Made by a program: the position numbers and the translations under genes | The notes under the pieces: model-generated | Seen by the model: only the letters and a program-made list of their open reading frames with translations | Database searches by the model: none | Told to the model about the DNA's origin: nothing | NCBI GenBank assembly: GCA_014904845.1 | Contig: MU119258.1 | Location: 186,001-250,000, forward strand | Source: Acephala macrosclerotiorum | Lineage: Eukaryota > Ascomycota > Leotiomycetes > Helotiales > Mollisiaceae | Length of the DNA: 64,000 nucleotides | Reading direction: 5' to 3' | Part shown: positions 46,250 to 56,570 of the stretch, one piece after another | How positions within the stretch are numbered: the first letter of the stretch is position 1 | Layout: every line of letters begins with the position of its first letter

Positions 46250-48456
46250 TCAGATTATCTCGACAATGGTTCGCTGCATCGTCTCAAGAGGAATAGCCTC
46301 ACGACCAGCTAAAGTTGCGCAGCCACAACGCTGACAAATATTTCCGCCAAGAGGCTTCAAAATCAATCCTTTCATATCTTTCGAGCTGCGATCCAAAAGC
46401 AGAAACAGAATCTCCGCTCCCCCAGCAGGAGGGACGTTGTCTACCGTATCAGGAAATGCTTCTCCCAGCATATCTAAAGTCATCGTCTTGGATGTTTGGG
46501 TTATAGTGAGACGTCGAGTCCCGACAACTGGACATTTATACTTCTCCGGGTCATATGCCCACCATAGCATTGTGACACTTGCTTCTATCTTCAACCTGCC
46601 GCCACCCACTTGACCAAATTTAAATTTTGGAGACACAAGAAAGGTCTCGCAGCTTACAAACTGGACGTATCTTCCAATAGAACTGTTTGAGTCCACTCGT
46701 GCTCCGTCAACAGCTGCCCATGACCATGACGGGGCTCGCGTTTCCGCGGGGCCGGGGTTTGGGAAGAACGTGACAGACCAGCCCAGACTTTCTATTAGGA
46801 AGTTGGACCACAATCCTGAGCAGTATTCTCCGAGCCCTCCACCATATTCTCGATCGAAAGCTGCGGCCAGTCCGGAAATAGCTAATAGCTTGTCGTTTGG
46901 GTTCGTGAGGTCTCGTTTGCAATAGTCGTCGACTATCTCAGTCCAGCGGGTAGCACCACGGCTCAAGCCATTGTAATCAGAATCGGAAGAACCTGCAGCT
47001 AGCTGCTGGTGATGGAAGAAGCGGTATCTCAGATCCATGCCTCCTTCAAACACGCCTCGCCCTGAGAAATATTCGGCTGTGTCGCATTGCCACGCAAGAC
47101 CTCCCGTTGAAGGGATTATGAGAACGCGAGAGCACAGTAGCTGTTCTTGCAAAACCCAACCCCTCGTGCTGAGAGATTCTTTGGATGGCTTGTAAGTGTT
47201 TGCATCATCATCTGTGTCTAGTAGTAGGTCATAGCTCGCTCCCCAGGATGTGTGAACTGCCACCTTTTGAAAGCGAATCGGAGGTTTGTCGTGACCTGAA
47301 GTATCCTCCTGATACAGATGCTGATCCCAAGACGAGTCTTCATGTCGAAAGCTATCATGTACTGAAGTCACACCAGATGGCATGAGCACTAAAGTTGCCA
47401 TCCTTAAGTATTGTTCCATTTGTATGATTTCACGCTCAATGTCAGCAGGACTATCTTGCATGATGCAGAGAACATCAATCCATAAGTACCGAATGTTCAA
47501 GTCTCGAGCGGACTGGACAGCTTCTCGGATGGTCGCCGGAAGAGATCCTAGAACGATGCCATTTTCGAAATCCCGAAGAGATCGTTCCTTCAGAGCAATT
47601 TCCTGATGTCCACCCCATCGATAGGACAGAAAGATGAAGTCGCCGCGCTCACCCGGCTGAGTGGAATAGAGAAGTAGAGTCGTCGAATCTTTGCCAATGC
47701 CAACATCAAGGACTCGTTTTGGCAGGGTTCTATTCTCTTCACCTCGGCAATTCGGGTGGTTGTCTTGACAATTTTTCAGCCACTGTGAAGCTATAGACAA
47801 GTCTGTACTTGATGGAAATTCCAGCATCCGAAAATTGAAATGAGATTTGGTTGGCATCGAAGGCGTTACTCGCATTATATAAGGGTATGGGTTGATGCTG
47901 CCCGGTCCTCGGTACGGATGCGCGAATGGCCCAGCCGATATTTCTGAGGCTCGGTCAACAGTTGGCAAGGGAAAAAGGAGCAAGACGTACCGTTACGGGC
48001 ATAGATTGCCATCGTTCTCTCAAACTTTGGCATGCTAGCGGGTTTTCCTGATATGCGCAAGAGTAGGTGATTTACTGTCTCTTCATCAGTGAGTCGAGGC
48101 TTGGAAATATGCATAGTGACATTCCAGTGCGTAGGTTCTCGAAGGCCTCCCCATCGGCTTCCTGGGTACCATTCGTTTCCCCCATTTGTCCAATCACCGT
48201 ACACGATATCTGAATGAACAATGCCGCACCACCAACAGCCTTGCCTAGAAGACTCTTTCAGGAGTTCCAGCGACGTGTTGTAATCAACATTCAAGATGAC
48301 GTGAGGGAGAGCAAAATGCGACCACTGGTCCTTTCCCCAAGGTGTTATTTGGCAGCTGGAGCACAATCCAAAGTCCGTGTTCGGCTCAGGGTCCTTCTAT
48401 GGTTCAGCATTCTGAGGGAAGAGTTCTCGAACGAGGTTGCGTACCGTTTCTGACAT
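46250..48456 (-). CDS. HET-domain (heterokaryon incompatibility) protein
   Basis: HET proteins trigger programmed cell death after fusion of unlike hyphae. The model is complement(46250-47943, 47991-48396, 48445-48456), giving 703 residues. Exon 1 encodes only MSET, and its 48-bp intron (GTACGC..CATAG) removes an in-frame TAG. An N-terminal Cys region (GLCSSCQITPWG, QGCWWCGIVHSD) precedes the HET domain at about residues 260-420: FIFLSYRWGG, SLPATIREAVQSARDLNIRY, LWIDVLCIMQDSPADIE. The GWVLQEQLLCSRVLI block and the NDKLLAISGLAAAFDREYG block are typical of the family. If the first intron were not real the gene would carry a nonsense codon at 48397-48399. Confidence 0.9.
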
Positions 48457-49128
48457 TCTCGTACTGGCGACCTCGGCCTCGAGTTATCATTGACTCGGGT
48501 GAAGAAAGACTTGCAGGTATGGAAGATGCGACGTCGACGCGGTTTCTTCTAGGCGAAGGTTACGGTCTGCGATGCTGTCAGCCCTACTCCGGTGGCTTAC
48601 AGGCTGCAGCTTCCGCTTCTGGCGATTGCTTTGTGGGGGCGGCCCGAGGTGTCCATTCCCGGACTGAACATCTCACGAGAGACGAGATGTAAGAATACTC
48701 CCCCCAATTGTGCACTGCACCAGGAGGCCGAAGTGTTAAGAGCGAGCTGAAGACTCTATTCTCATCTTCAGTTTTCGTAACAATAATGGCATGTCAGCGG
48801 GCTCTAGGTCTCGGCGAGCCCTTCGTTCCCCGCTCCTCATACACTCAACAATGAGCATAAAGTACCTCAATTATCAAAGCACTCCCAGGGTTTGGCTTAA
48901 GTTCTGTTGTGTGTCGGAGTATCGTAGAGTACCAATGTGGGCTCGGTCGTGGCAGTCTTTGCCAGTTCCCGCGAGGCGGGTCTAGATATGGACTTGACCA
49001 ACCACACCATGAATCACCACAAATCTTCCTAATATTTGTTGAGTTTCACCAGAAACTCGAATTGTTCATAATTAGAACACTATAAACAAGTGCAATCTTT
49101 GCAAACGTTATCCAAAATAATCATCAAA
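48457..49128. other. intergenic, nothing recognised
   Basis: Promoter side of the HET gene and of the small secreted protein. A TATAAAC motif at about 49081 lies about 48 bp before the ATG at 49129. Confidence 0.4.
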
Positions 49129-49338
49129 ATGCGTTACTTCAACAACTTCGTTATCGCCGCATTTCTGGTCTGCTGCCTCATAACGGGCACCAAAGCCCGG
49201 GGAATTCTTGGAAGCAGTACAAAGGCAAGAGCTAGAAATAGAGTGCACGACAACCTACAAGACAAGACTGATTGCTGGGGTACAATATGCAAAAGGTGCC
49301 CGACGTTTGGCCAACTGAAGTTAGGCTTTCGTAATTGA
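49129..49338 (+). CDS. small secreted protein, candidate effector
   Basis: 69 residues, MRYFNNFVIAAFLVCCLITG followed by a likely signal-peptidase site after TKA. The mature peptide of about 46 residues is basic and has three Cys near the end (TDCWGTICKRCPTFG). The start is supported by the context CAAAATG, a TATAAAC element upstream and an A-rich leader. There is no similarity I recognise. Size, signal peptide and isolated position suit an effector or a short antimicrobial-like peptide, but the odd Cys number in the mature part is atypical. Confidence 0.55.
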   Translation: MRYFNNFVIAAFLVCCLITGTKARGILGSSTKARARNRVHDNLQDKTDCWGTICKRCPTFGQLKLGFRN

Positions 49339-50180
49339 CAAAAGGACATTGATCTAATCGTAGGCTCAGAGGAATAAGTTAGAGGTTAAGCTCCCTCATG
49401 CCGTGGGTGTGAGGCGTGACAAGGGCGCAAATCCGGTGCAATAATGGGCGTTTTTGATGTTTCCCAAGAGCTTGACCTTGGAAGATCGAAAAGTAGTGTC
49501 GGATAGGCATCTCAACATTTTCTGAGTCAGGAGGATGCCGATGATGCATGGATCCGAGAATGTAAACATCGTGAGGTTCGAAATTTTATACAAGCGTGCA
49601 GAGATTATTTGAAGCCGGGACATTGGGAGGAAGGGAGGGGAGCGGGGGCCGTTCACAGCGCGGTATTCGGAGAAAGAGAGGTCCTAGTTTCACGACGGCA
49701 TCGAGCAGAATCTAACATCGTCTTTCAGAACTCAAAATTCTGTTCACCTTACAATCAGCTTAGTCTTTCTCCTGTGTTCGCATTGGTTAACCCACCAAAA
49801 GAAGTGCGAAGCCTCGCTACACTCCATCTGAACTAGCCGGCAAGGGATCTCTAAACAATAGCGCACATATCCCCACAATGTATGAGTCGCTAGCCGTGAA
49901 GTGCTTGAGGTATCAAAAAAAAAAAAAAAACTTGTTATGTCGTTTGTAGTGCGTTCAGTCCAGGTCTAGCGCCCGCTGCCATACCACCGTTGGGCGCCCC
50001 TAATCGGTTCCAAAATTCGAAGAAATGGTGACGGTCCATGAGGGCAGGCACTAGAGGGCTCTTTGCACACACCTATAATTCAGTTGATTCCTATTCTTTG
50101 CTGGAGGGTTGTCTCCTCAACCACGCTCGTTCCGACCACCTCCGCTCGTTGCAGAGAGTATATCTCGACATCGGCACACG
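49339..50180. other. intergenic; poly-A tract near 49915-49931
   Basis: No coding structure is supported. A run of A residues is the only notable feature. Confidence 0.4.
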
Positions 50181-50831
50181 ATGCAGCTTCAATCTCTCCT
50201 CACCATTGGCACTGCTGCCCTGGGCTTCGCTGCGACCTTCTTCGCGGTACCGGTCTCCCACGGCAAGCCTCAGAAGCTTTCAACTACTGCTTCGTCGAAT
50301 GAAGTAGTCAGCGTCACGGGCTACCAGCAAAGCAAAAATGTCTCCATCTGCGACGAGGTTGCCGCAATCAATTTGTCACACGACAAACCCCTCCCGCTCA
50401 GAGAGTTCCCTTCCGACCTGTATCTCCTGGATAACCTCAAGAAGAACGTCCATGACGCCGATCGTGTAACTCTCATACTGATGGGTATAGAGTTCGGATA
50501 TTTCAAACCTGGTCTTACACCCTGCCCCGATCTGACTCTCAGATCACGATTGTTGTCTGGAATCAACGAAAAGTATCGTAAAATAGAAACGAAGAAGTCC
50601 ATACACGACCCTTATCGTCATCACAAGAACAAAACTCTCGCGACGAGAGACTTTGAGCATTTTCTCGACATTTTGGGTCTCGGCCACGACCGTTCTAACA
50701 AGACTCTGGCGCCGAGAGACTGGGAAGGTATCCTCGACATTTTGGGACTTGGTCACGCCGACTCGAACAAAACTTTGGCGGCGGGAGACTTAGATCCGGT
50801 CAAGAAAGCCCTGATGAGAGGCTGGAACTAG
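50181..50831 (+). CDS. secreted protein with tandem NKTLA-RD repeats
   Basis: 216 residues from the ATG at 50181, MQLQSLLTIGTAALGFAATF, a clear signal peptide. The C-terminal third holds tandem repeats of about 23-24 residues: NKTLATRDFEHFLDILGLGH, NKTLAPRDWEGILDILGLGH and a partial NKTLAAGD. Each begins with an Asn-glycosylation sequon. The middle carries two Cys (SICDEV, TPCPDL). The family is unrecognised. The reading frame ends with TAG, yet coding-looking sequence continues to the edge of a hAT transposon at about 51039, so the locus may once have been longer or duplicated. Candidate effector or cell-wall protein. Confidence 0.65.
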   Translation: MQLQSLLTIGTAALGFAATFFAVPVSHGKPQKLSTTASSNEVVSVTGYQQSKNVSICDEVAAINLSHDKPLPLREFPSDLYLLDNLKKNVHDADRVTLILMGIEFGYFKPGLTPCPDLTLRSRLLSGINEKYRKIETKKSIHDPYRHHKNKTLATRDFEHFLDILGLGHDRSNKTLAPRDWEGILDILGLGHADSNKTLAAGDLDPVKKALMRGWN

Positions 50832-51038
50832 AACAGACTGCAATAGCTCATCTTGCCCACGTCGAGCACAAGCGTCCTCACTTCCCCAAAACATATGCCA
50901 AGCGTCGACCATTCCCGCTCTTTGCCAACCCACCAAGAGCGCGCACCACCTCACGAAGCCTCACCGCCAAAATGCCACCGAGTTCAAGCTTTGGATCGAG
51001 AGCCTCGCGAAGGCTAAGGCAAATAAGCACACCCACCA

Positions 51039-54000
51039 CTGATCAACTGACTGATCAGTGATCAGTGTCAGTCATTCAATTGACAATTTTAATTTATATC
51101 AGTCATTCAGTTGGCCATTAGGCCAACTGATCAGTGACTGATCAGTTCAGATAATTTTATTTTACGATTTTGGAGTCATGGTTGGTGTTTTTAGGGAGGA
51201 GATTTTAGTGTTTTGACGAGGCATTCAAGTCGGAAAAACATAAAGGAACGCTTCTAATTGGCTTAAATCTGTAATCTCGTGACTCGCAGTGAAACTTTAC
51301 GATTGCACGACTTTTTATGGATCAACCATTGCACCTTATTATCATCAGCCATCACTTAAATCATGTCATCCAAAGGATCAACACCCTTAGAGTTAGAGCG
51401 TATCATCATAGAGAGCTCTGCTGATCTTTCTACGCCCTCTCCTATCAATGCCTTTACGCTTTTAGAGCAACCAAAGCCTACACTACCAGCTTCTGCCCGT
51501 CGAGATAAATGCCAGCGACCTCCGCCAATATATAACGATAACTACAATTTAAACCTCCCTCCTAATCTCGATAAACCTGTCGACTACTCGCCTTTCGTCC
51601 CTGGAGAACCTTTGTTTAATGATAGGCCTATCTATACCCCGAGCTAAAAAGACATTATACAGTGTGCATTGCTCCCGGCCGACTTCGAACGCACTGGGTT
51701 TGGAGGCTAAAATATGCTCTTACTCATGAGAGAAGCAATAAGAAGCCGACGATATGGTGTTGCAAGCTGTGTATACTATCCCGTTTATAATTATTGTTTT
51801 CATAGTACTAACTTTAAGCACGTAGGCCATCATGACTTCGAATTTGCCAAGAAGAATAGCGACTATTATTTCAACTCGAATACTTTCAGCAATGCTGTTA
51901 AACACATGGTCGCAACACACTATTTAGAGGAATAAGGAGATATTTGGAGAATGGTTAGTGATAAACCTATTACTGCTCAAGCATCTGGCAAGTCTGGAGA
52001 TTCTGGAGAGTATATTATTCCGTTTTGATACTAAGAGTTTAAGAACGCGTTTCTCGAATGGGTCATTTGTGATAAAGTTAAGCACAGGAAAGCAGCATCG
52101 AAACGGTTACGCAATTGCTTCAAAATTGCCAATAACGAATGCGTAGCCGCCATTCCCACTTTTTCTTCAACTATCGCCAATTGGATTCATAAACTGTTCG
52201 ATTACTGTGAGCTCGAGGTCATAGAAGAGATACGCCACGCCAAATCTCGTATTACAATATCTTTTGATAGTTGGGGCTCAAAGCACGAGAAGATTAGTGT
52301 TGTTGGAGTTGTAGTGCATTTTATCAATGCAAACTACAAGGCTGTAACACGTTTTATAGGTTTATCGGAGCTGCCAGGCCATGGAAAGACTGGAATCGGT
52401 AAGTCACACAATATGCCGATAATGTCCCGGCAATCCACTGACATAACATTCACTACAGAGCAAGCCAGCGTTATCCTCCCTCTTCTCACTCGATTTGGCA
52501 TCACACAAGACAACTTAGACTACTTCGTTCTAGACAATGCTACCAACAACGATACTACACTCGACGAGCTTGCGAAAATCCTTGATTTTAAAGTCGAAGA
52601 GAGGAGACTCCGTTGCATAGGCCATATTCTCAACCTTATCGCAAAAGCCTACTTATTCGGCCAAAATGCGAAAAGTTGGGAAGGAGATTTCAAAGAAGCA
52701 GGTGCACCAGCGCGACGACAACTCTAGCGACAACGAGAAGAGCTAGGCAAGCTTCATAACCTAGTAGCACATGTTATGGCATCTGGGAAACGTACAGATC
52801 TCTTCGTTGCTTTGCAAAGTACTCACAATATTGGTATAGTAGCAGGGAAAATCTGGAAGCTTGTTTTAGACGGTGGCATTCGCTGGAACTCATTATACGC
52901 CATGATTCGACGTGCTCTTGAGCTAAAAGACCCTCTCAACGTCTATTGCGCGCAGTTAAGGATGTCTACAGACCCCGACGACAAAGAAGTCTACGAGAAA
53001 GATTACCTTAATCCTACCGAATGGAAAACTCTCGAGAAGATCTGCGAGCACCTCCAACCTCTTTTCCTCATCACCAAAGGCCTCGAAGGAAACGCTAATA
53101 TGAACGATGGCGTATGCGAAGCTTCTCACGACGCGTTATAAAAGCAATTGCCTATACTCGAACATATCCTCGAACACTTCGAAAGTCTACAAAAAGAGGC
53201 CAAAACTAGCAAATTCAACCAACATCGAGGTATTCAAGAGTCGATCACTTTGACCTAAAATAAAACAATTAATTATTACAACAAGACCGATCAATCAATA
53301 GCTTGAGTAACTGCAATAGTTCTACACTCGCGATGGAAATGGGCATACTTCGAGAAAAACTGGACTGGTCAAGCAAACAAGGCTGCTCTCGCAACTGCGA
53401 GAAAATCCTTTAGGAAACTCTAAGATAAACGATATAAAAAGGATACTAATCCTACGCGTAGCTCACACTCGCCAAAACCAGAGCGCCAACTCTCCTTTAT
53501 TGAGAGTATCCTCGAAAGTAGAGCTCCAATAGCTTCGCGCGCAATTCGACCAAAAGTTACCTCGCGCCGAGATCAATTGGCGATATATATCGAAGAGTCT
53601 ACTGAGAAGATTGGAATGATGAACTACTGGAAAAAGATGGAGTCCTATTGGCCAGAGTTGGCTCGAATGGCCTTTGATTTTATGGCGATACCAGCGATAA
53701 GCTCGGAATGTGAACGTGTCTTCTCTTCTTGTTCTAAAATGATAACCCCAGAGAGTTCTAGGTTATCAGGGAAGTTATTGTAGCATTAAGAGTGTTTGAA
53801 TAATTGGCAGAGAAAAAGCGCAATTCGTATAGCAGCCGCTACTAATACTGTAATCTTAGATCTATGAAATTTATATCTTCACTTTGAACTGATCAGTAGC
53901 TGATTAGTTGATCAATTTCAGTCAATCAGTTGAGCCCTTTGTGATCAGTCATTCAATTGAAAGTTTACCCTCAACTGATGACTGACTGACTGACTGATTG
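51039..54000 (+). mobile_element. hAT-family DNA transposon, inactivated
   Basis: About 2.96 kb. Both ends are dense with short ACTGATCAGT and TCAGTCATTCAATTGA motifs, as in subterminal repeats of hAT elements; exact terminal repeats and the target duplication could not be fixed. It encloses a transposase frame at 51363-53867. It lies between the secreted repeat protein and another secreted-type fragment. Confidence 0.8.
51363..53867 (+). pseudogene. hAT transposase, frame intact but broken by nonsense codons
   Basis: All recognisable pieces are in one reading frame of about 834 codons starting MSSKGSTPLELERII. They include ITISFDSWGSKHEKISVVGV (RNase H-like core), FVLDNATNNDTTLDELAKIL, RCIGHILNLIAKAYLF, GGIRWNSLYAMIRRALELK, and the C-terminal dimerisation block MAIPAISSECERVFSSCSKM. 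About a dozen TAA/TAG/TGA codons interrupt it, each one or two transitions from CAA, CAG or TGG. I see no frameshift. This pattern, transitions without indels, is what RIP leaves. Confidence 0.85.
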
Positions 54001-54954
54001 AATTCTCTGAAAGCCCTTCTCGACTCATTGACGGCGAAGCACATCCATCGCCGTTCCAACGAGGCTGAAACCGGAGCCGCGAAGCTGGAGCACGCACTCA
54101 GCCTGTTCCCTTTCTTCAAGTTTATCAAGGATATCTCTGACAAGAACGTTACCGACGAGGCCAAGCTCGCTGCTTTCATTGAAGCCGAGTTCGGCAAGGT
54201 CGAAGACGATTTCCCAGTTCTCAACATCACTAATTCCGGAAATTCGACACACAGAGACGAAGATGCTCCCATTGAGAATGCCCCTTCTCACTTCGATTGG
54301 TATGAAGCTCTGAAAGAAGATTGGTTTGACGCCGCGAGGCATTCATTTGTCCTTCACGCCCTCAACACATCCAATGTCATCGCGGCCAACACAACCGCGT
54401 CTATTGGCACCACTCCCGCCTTAGACGAAGGCGAAGACGAAGAGGATGAGGATGCCCTCACTAAAACCGAAGTTTCTGGCTCCAGTCTCTTTGACATGAT
54501 CGCTCACGATGTAATGCAGCACTTTGGCGGAGCCTCTCCTCATGATTCTGTTGCCCGAAAGTTTGCCAATTTCAGCATATTCCCAACCGATGATCTTCAG
54601 CGAGTCCACGATACCAAAGCCAACCAAACCAAGCTTGCTGATGCGACGCCCACTGTAGATGAACACGACCACGCGTCTCTTTGTGAGGTTGCTGGTGAGA
54701 AGATGATTGATAACCTCTTTCTCGCAATGATACCTTCCGATAATATCCGCGAGCGAGTCCGCGACATCATGACTAACCTGGCTAAGCTTGCTAATGCAGC
54801 TGCTACTGACGCTGAACACAATGATCACGCTCCCTTTGGTGGTGAGGCTTCTAGCACCAAGCGCGCGAACGGTACTATGACTGCCAACGTCACCAAGATT
54901 CTTGTTGACGAAAATGTTGAAGAATATAGCGTCCTTGCTTATACCGTATCCTAG
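54001..54954 (+). pseudogene. 5'-truncated reading frame rich in N-glycosylation sequons
   Basis: An uninterrupted frame of 317 codons begins right at the transposon edge without an ATG (NSLKALLDSLTAKHIHRRSN). It ends LVDENVEEYSVLAYTVS. It has many N-x-S/T sites (NIT, NST, NTS, NTT, NQT, NGT, NVT), an acidic stretch (EGEDEEDEDAL) and an internal duplication around ERVRDIMTNLAKLANAA and RVHDTKANQTKLADA. The sequence on the other side of the transposon encodes a similar segment (FKLWIESLAKAKANKHTHH). The piece may be the 3' part of a gene cut by the insertion, or a second family member that lost its start. Unrecognised family. Confidence 0.5.
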
Positions 54955-56000
54955 TGACAACTAGGTACTAGGAGAACGGCGTTGTGAGCACCAAGTATGG
55001 GGATTGTTGTCGGCATCAAGGCGATCTAGTAGTTTGGGGATTTGCAAACACAGGTTTCGCATTTTGTCGGGACTGTGTTGATTCACCCTCATGCTACCTC
55101 GCCACAAGAGAAAGTTCATCGTTTCTGGAAGGTTTTTTGTGTATTAGCGGTTGGTCATTCGAAGACAGGGAAAGGATCTTACCTTGTATGCTTTTACTGA
55201 GCAAGCTTTACTAGATCTTCGTTTAATCATCTTACATCGCATTGTTTGCTTGAATATCGTGAGGATATATACATAGCTTGCGTAACAAGTTGCCCGCCAT
55301 AATGCTGTAATGTGTGAAAGTTTGCTATGCAACCATCCAATGAGCCCGGAGAAGAGAAAAGTAAATGAGCACTTGAAAGTGGGGTAAGCACTAATTCTGA
55401 TCTGTATCCGCATTGAAGTGACTCATGAACGGAGAGGAGTGGAGCAACGACGAGAAGTAATGTACATAACTACCAGATGTCCCTGTCAAGCGAGAATCCC
55501 TGCGTAGCGAAATAACACCCTTGTCAGTTCGACTGAAATCTTTAAATTTTCAACGAGTTTTTATCTTATTTTCCGCTTCCTCATCTGATCTAGTACTTAT
55601 TTTCTTTCATATATATGTCTAATTATGCATAACTTAGGGTGGGGTAGAATAATTGTACTATGAGTTTGTTCTTTGTTTAATTTGTTTTTTGACTACCCTT
55701 TCTATGGAATGTTTTTACTATATCTCAACGATAACTTCGCATCTTTAAAATTGTAAATTATATAGATTAATTACTTTTATTAAAATATAAGTAGCTCTTT
55801 TTGTTTTTAGGCTTAGCGTAAAGCCAATACGAGGATAGGTTGCGAGAATGACGGGAATTCCAGCTCTTTTACCGAGGCTGGCGCGAAAGACCAAATAGCC
55901 CAGCTGTATTGTCCAAATGTCATCTTCTTCAAGTGCGGATCACACGCAAGGTATTATCATAAAGCAATGTAATCATCACTATTAATATAAGCCTAAGCGA
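54955..56000. other. intergenic; A+T-richer from about 55550
   Basis: I see no supported gene. The section 55550-55800 is A+T-rich but not saturated. Confidence 0.4.
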
Positions 56001-56570
56001 CTATATGCGTTTCCTTTCAACAGTAAAATGGCCACCCTTATTCTTCCACCACTGAATACAATGCTCAGCCGTCTTCCCTACTTCTGCCGCACTAAAAATA
56101 GGCCTCATAAACACATGTTCTGTAACTACCTCTTCCTGAACAGCATCATACCATGTCCTCGTACAATGACATTGCTGCCACAAGCTAGCCGAAAGATCAT
56201 TCCAATTAAACCGGCTCCCTGGATTAATATCCACGTATCCCTTCTTTTTCATTTCTTCCGCTGCGGCGGCCGTACAACTTGCTGATATCGCAATCGCGAT
56301 GTCGATCGCTTTCGCTGCCCCAGCAGCACCCGCTGCTGCAGTAGTGATTGTGGCAGCTCCCGCGGTAGAGATTCCCACTACGGATGTAACGCCATTGGCA
56401 ACTAAGGTGGCAGCTAACGGGGCGGCTTGTCCGGCCGTGGCGATGACGCTGGCGGCGATACCGACGGCAGTTGCGACTTTGGCGAAGACGTCAACAGCTG
56501 CTTCATCAGGACCGAGCCGGCAGCTCCAGCGACAATCGGTGTCGTTCACGACAGAGAGCGTCGTACCCAT
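56001..56570 (-). CDS. Ala-rich membrane-associated protein with N-myristoylation motif
   Basis: Single-exon frame of 189 residues starting MGTTLSVVNDTDCRWSC. Gly2 and Ser6 match the MGxxxS myristoylation signal. A long Ala/Val/Ile-rich hydrophobic region (about residues 31-105, including VATAVGIAASVIATAG) could span or insert in membranes. The C-terminal part is polar with aromatic residues and Cys (WQQCHCTRTWYDAVQ, HCIQWWKNKGG). No family is recognised with confidence. A strongly hydrophobic middle behind a lipidation site suggests a membrane-acting protein, but that is inference. Confidence 0.6.
   Translation of the reverse strand: MGTTLSVVNDTDCRWSCRLGPDEAAVDVFAKVATAVGIAASVIATAGQAAPLAATLVANGVTSVVGISTAGAATITTAAAGAAGAAKAIDIAIAISASCTAAAAEEMKKKGYVDINPGSRFNWNDLSASLWQQCHCTRTWYDAVQEEVVTEHVFMRPIFSAAEVGKTAEHCIQWWKNKGGHFTVERKRI

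Noticed and set aside
48397..48399. In-frame TAG near the start of the HET gene as a nonsense mutation
   Set aside because: It is the acceptor end of a well-formed 48-bp intron (GTACGC..CATAG) that keeps phase.
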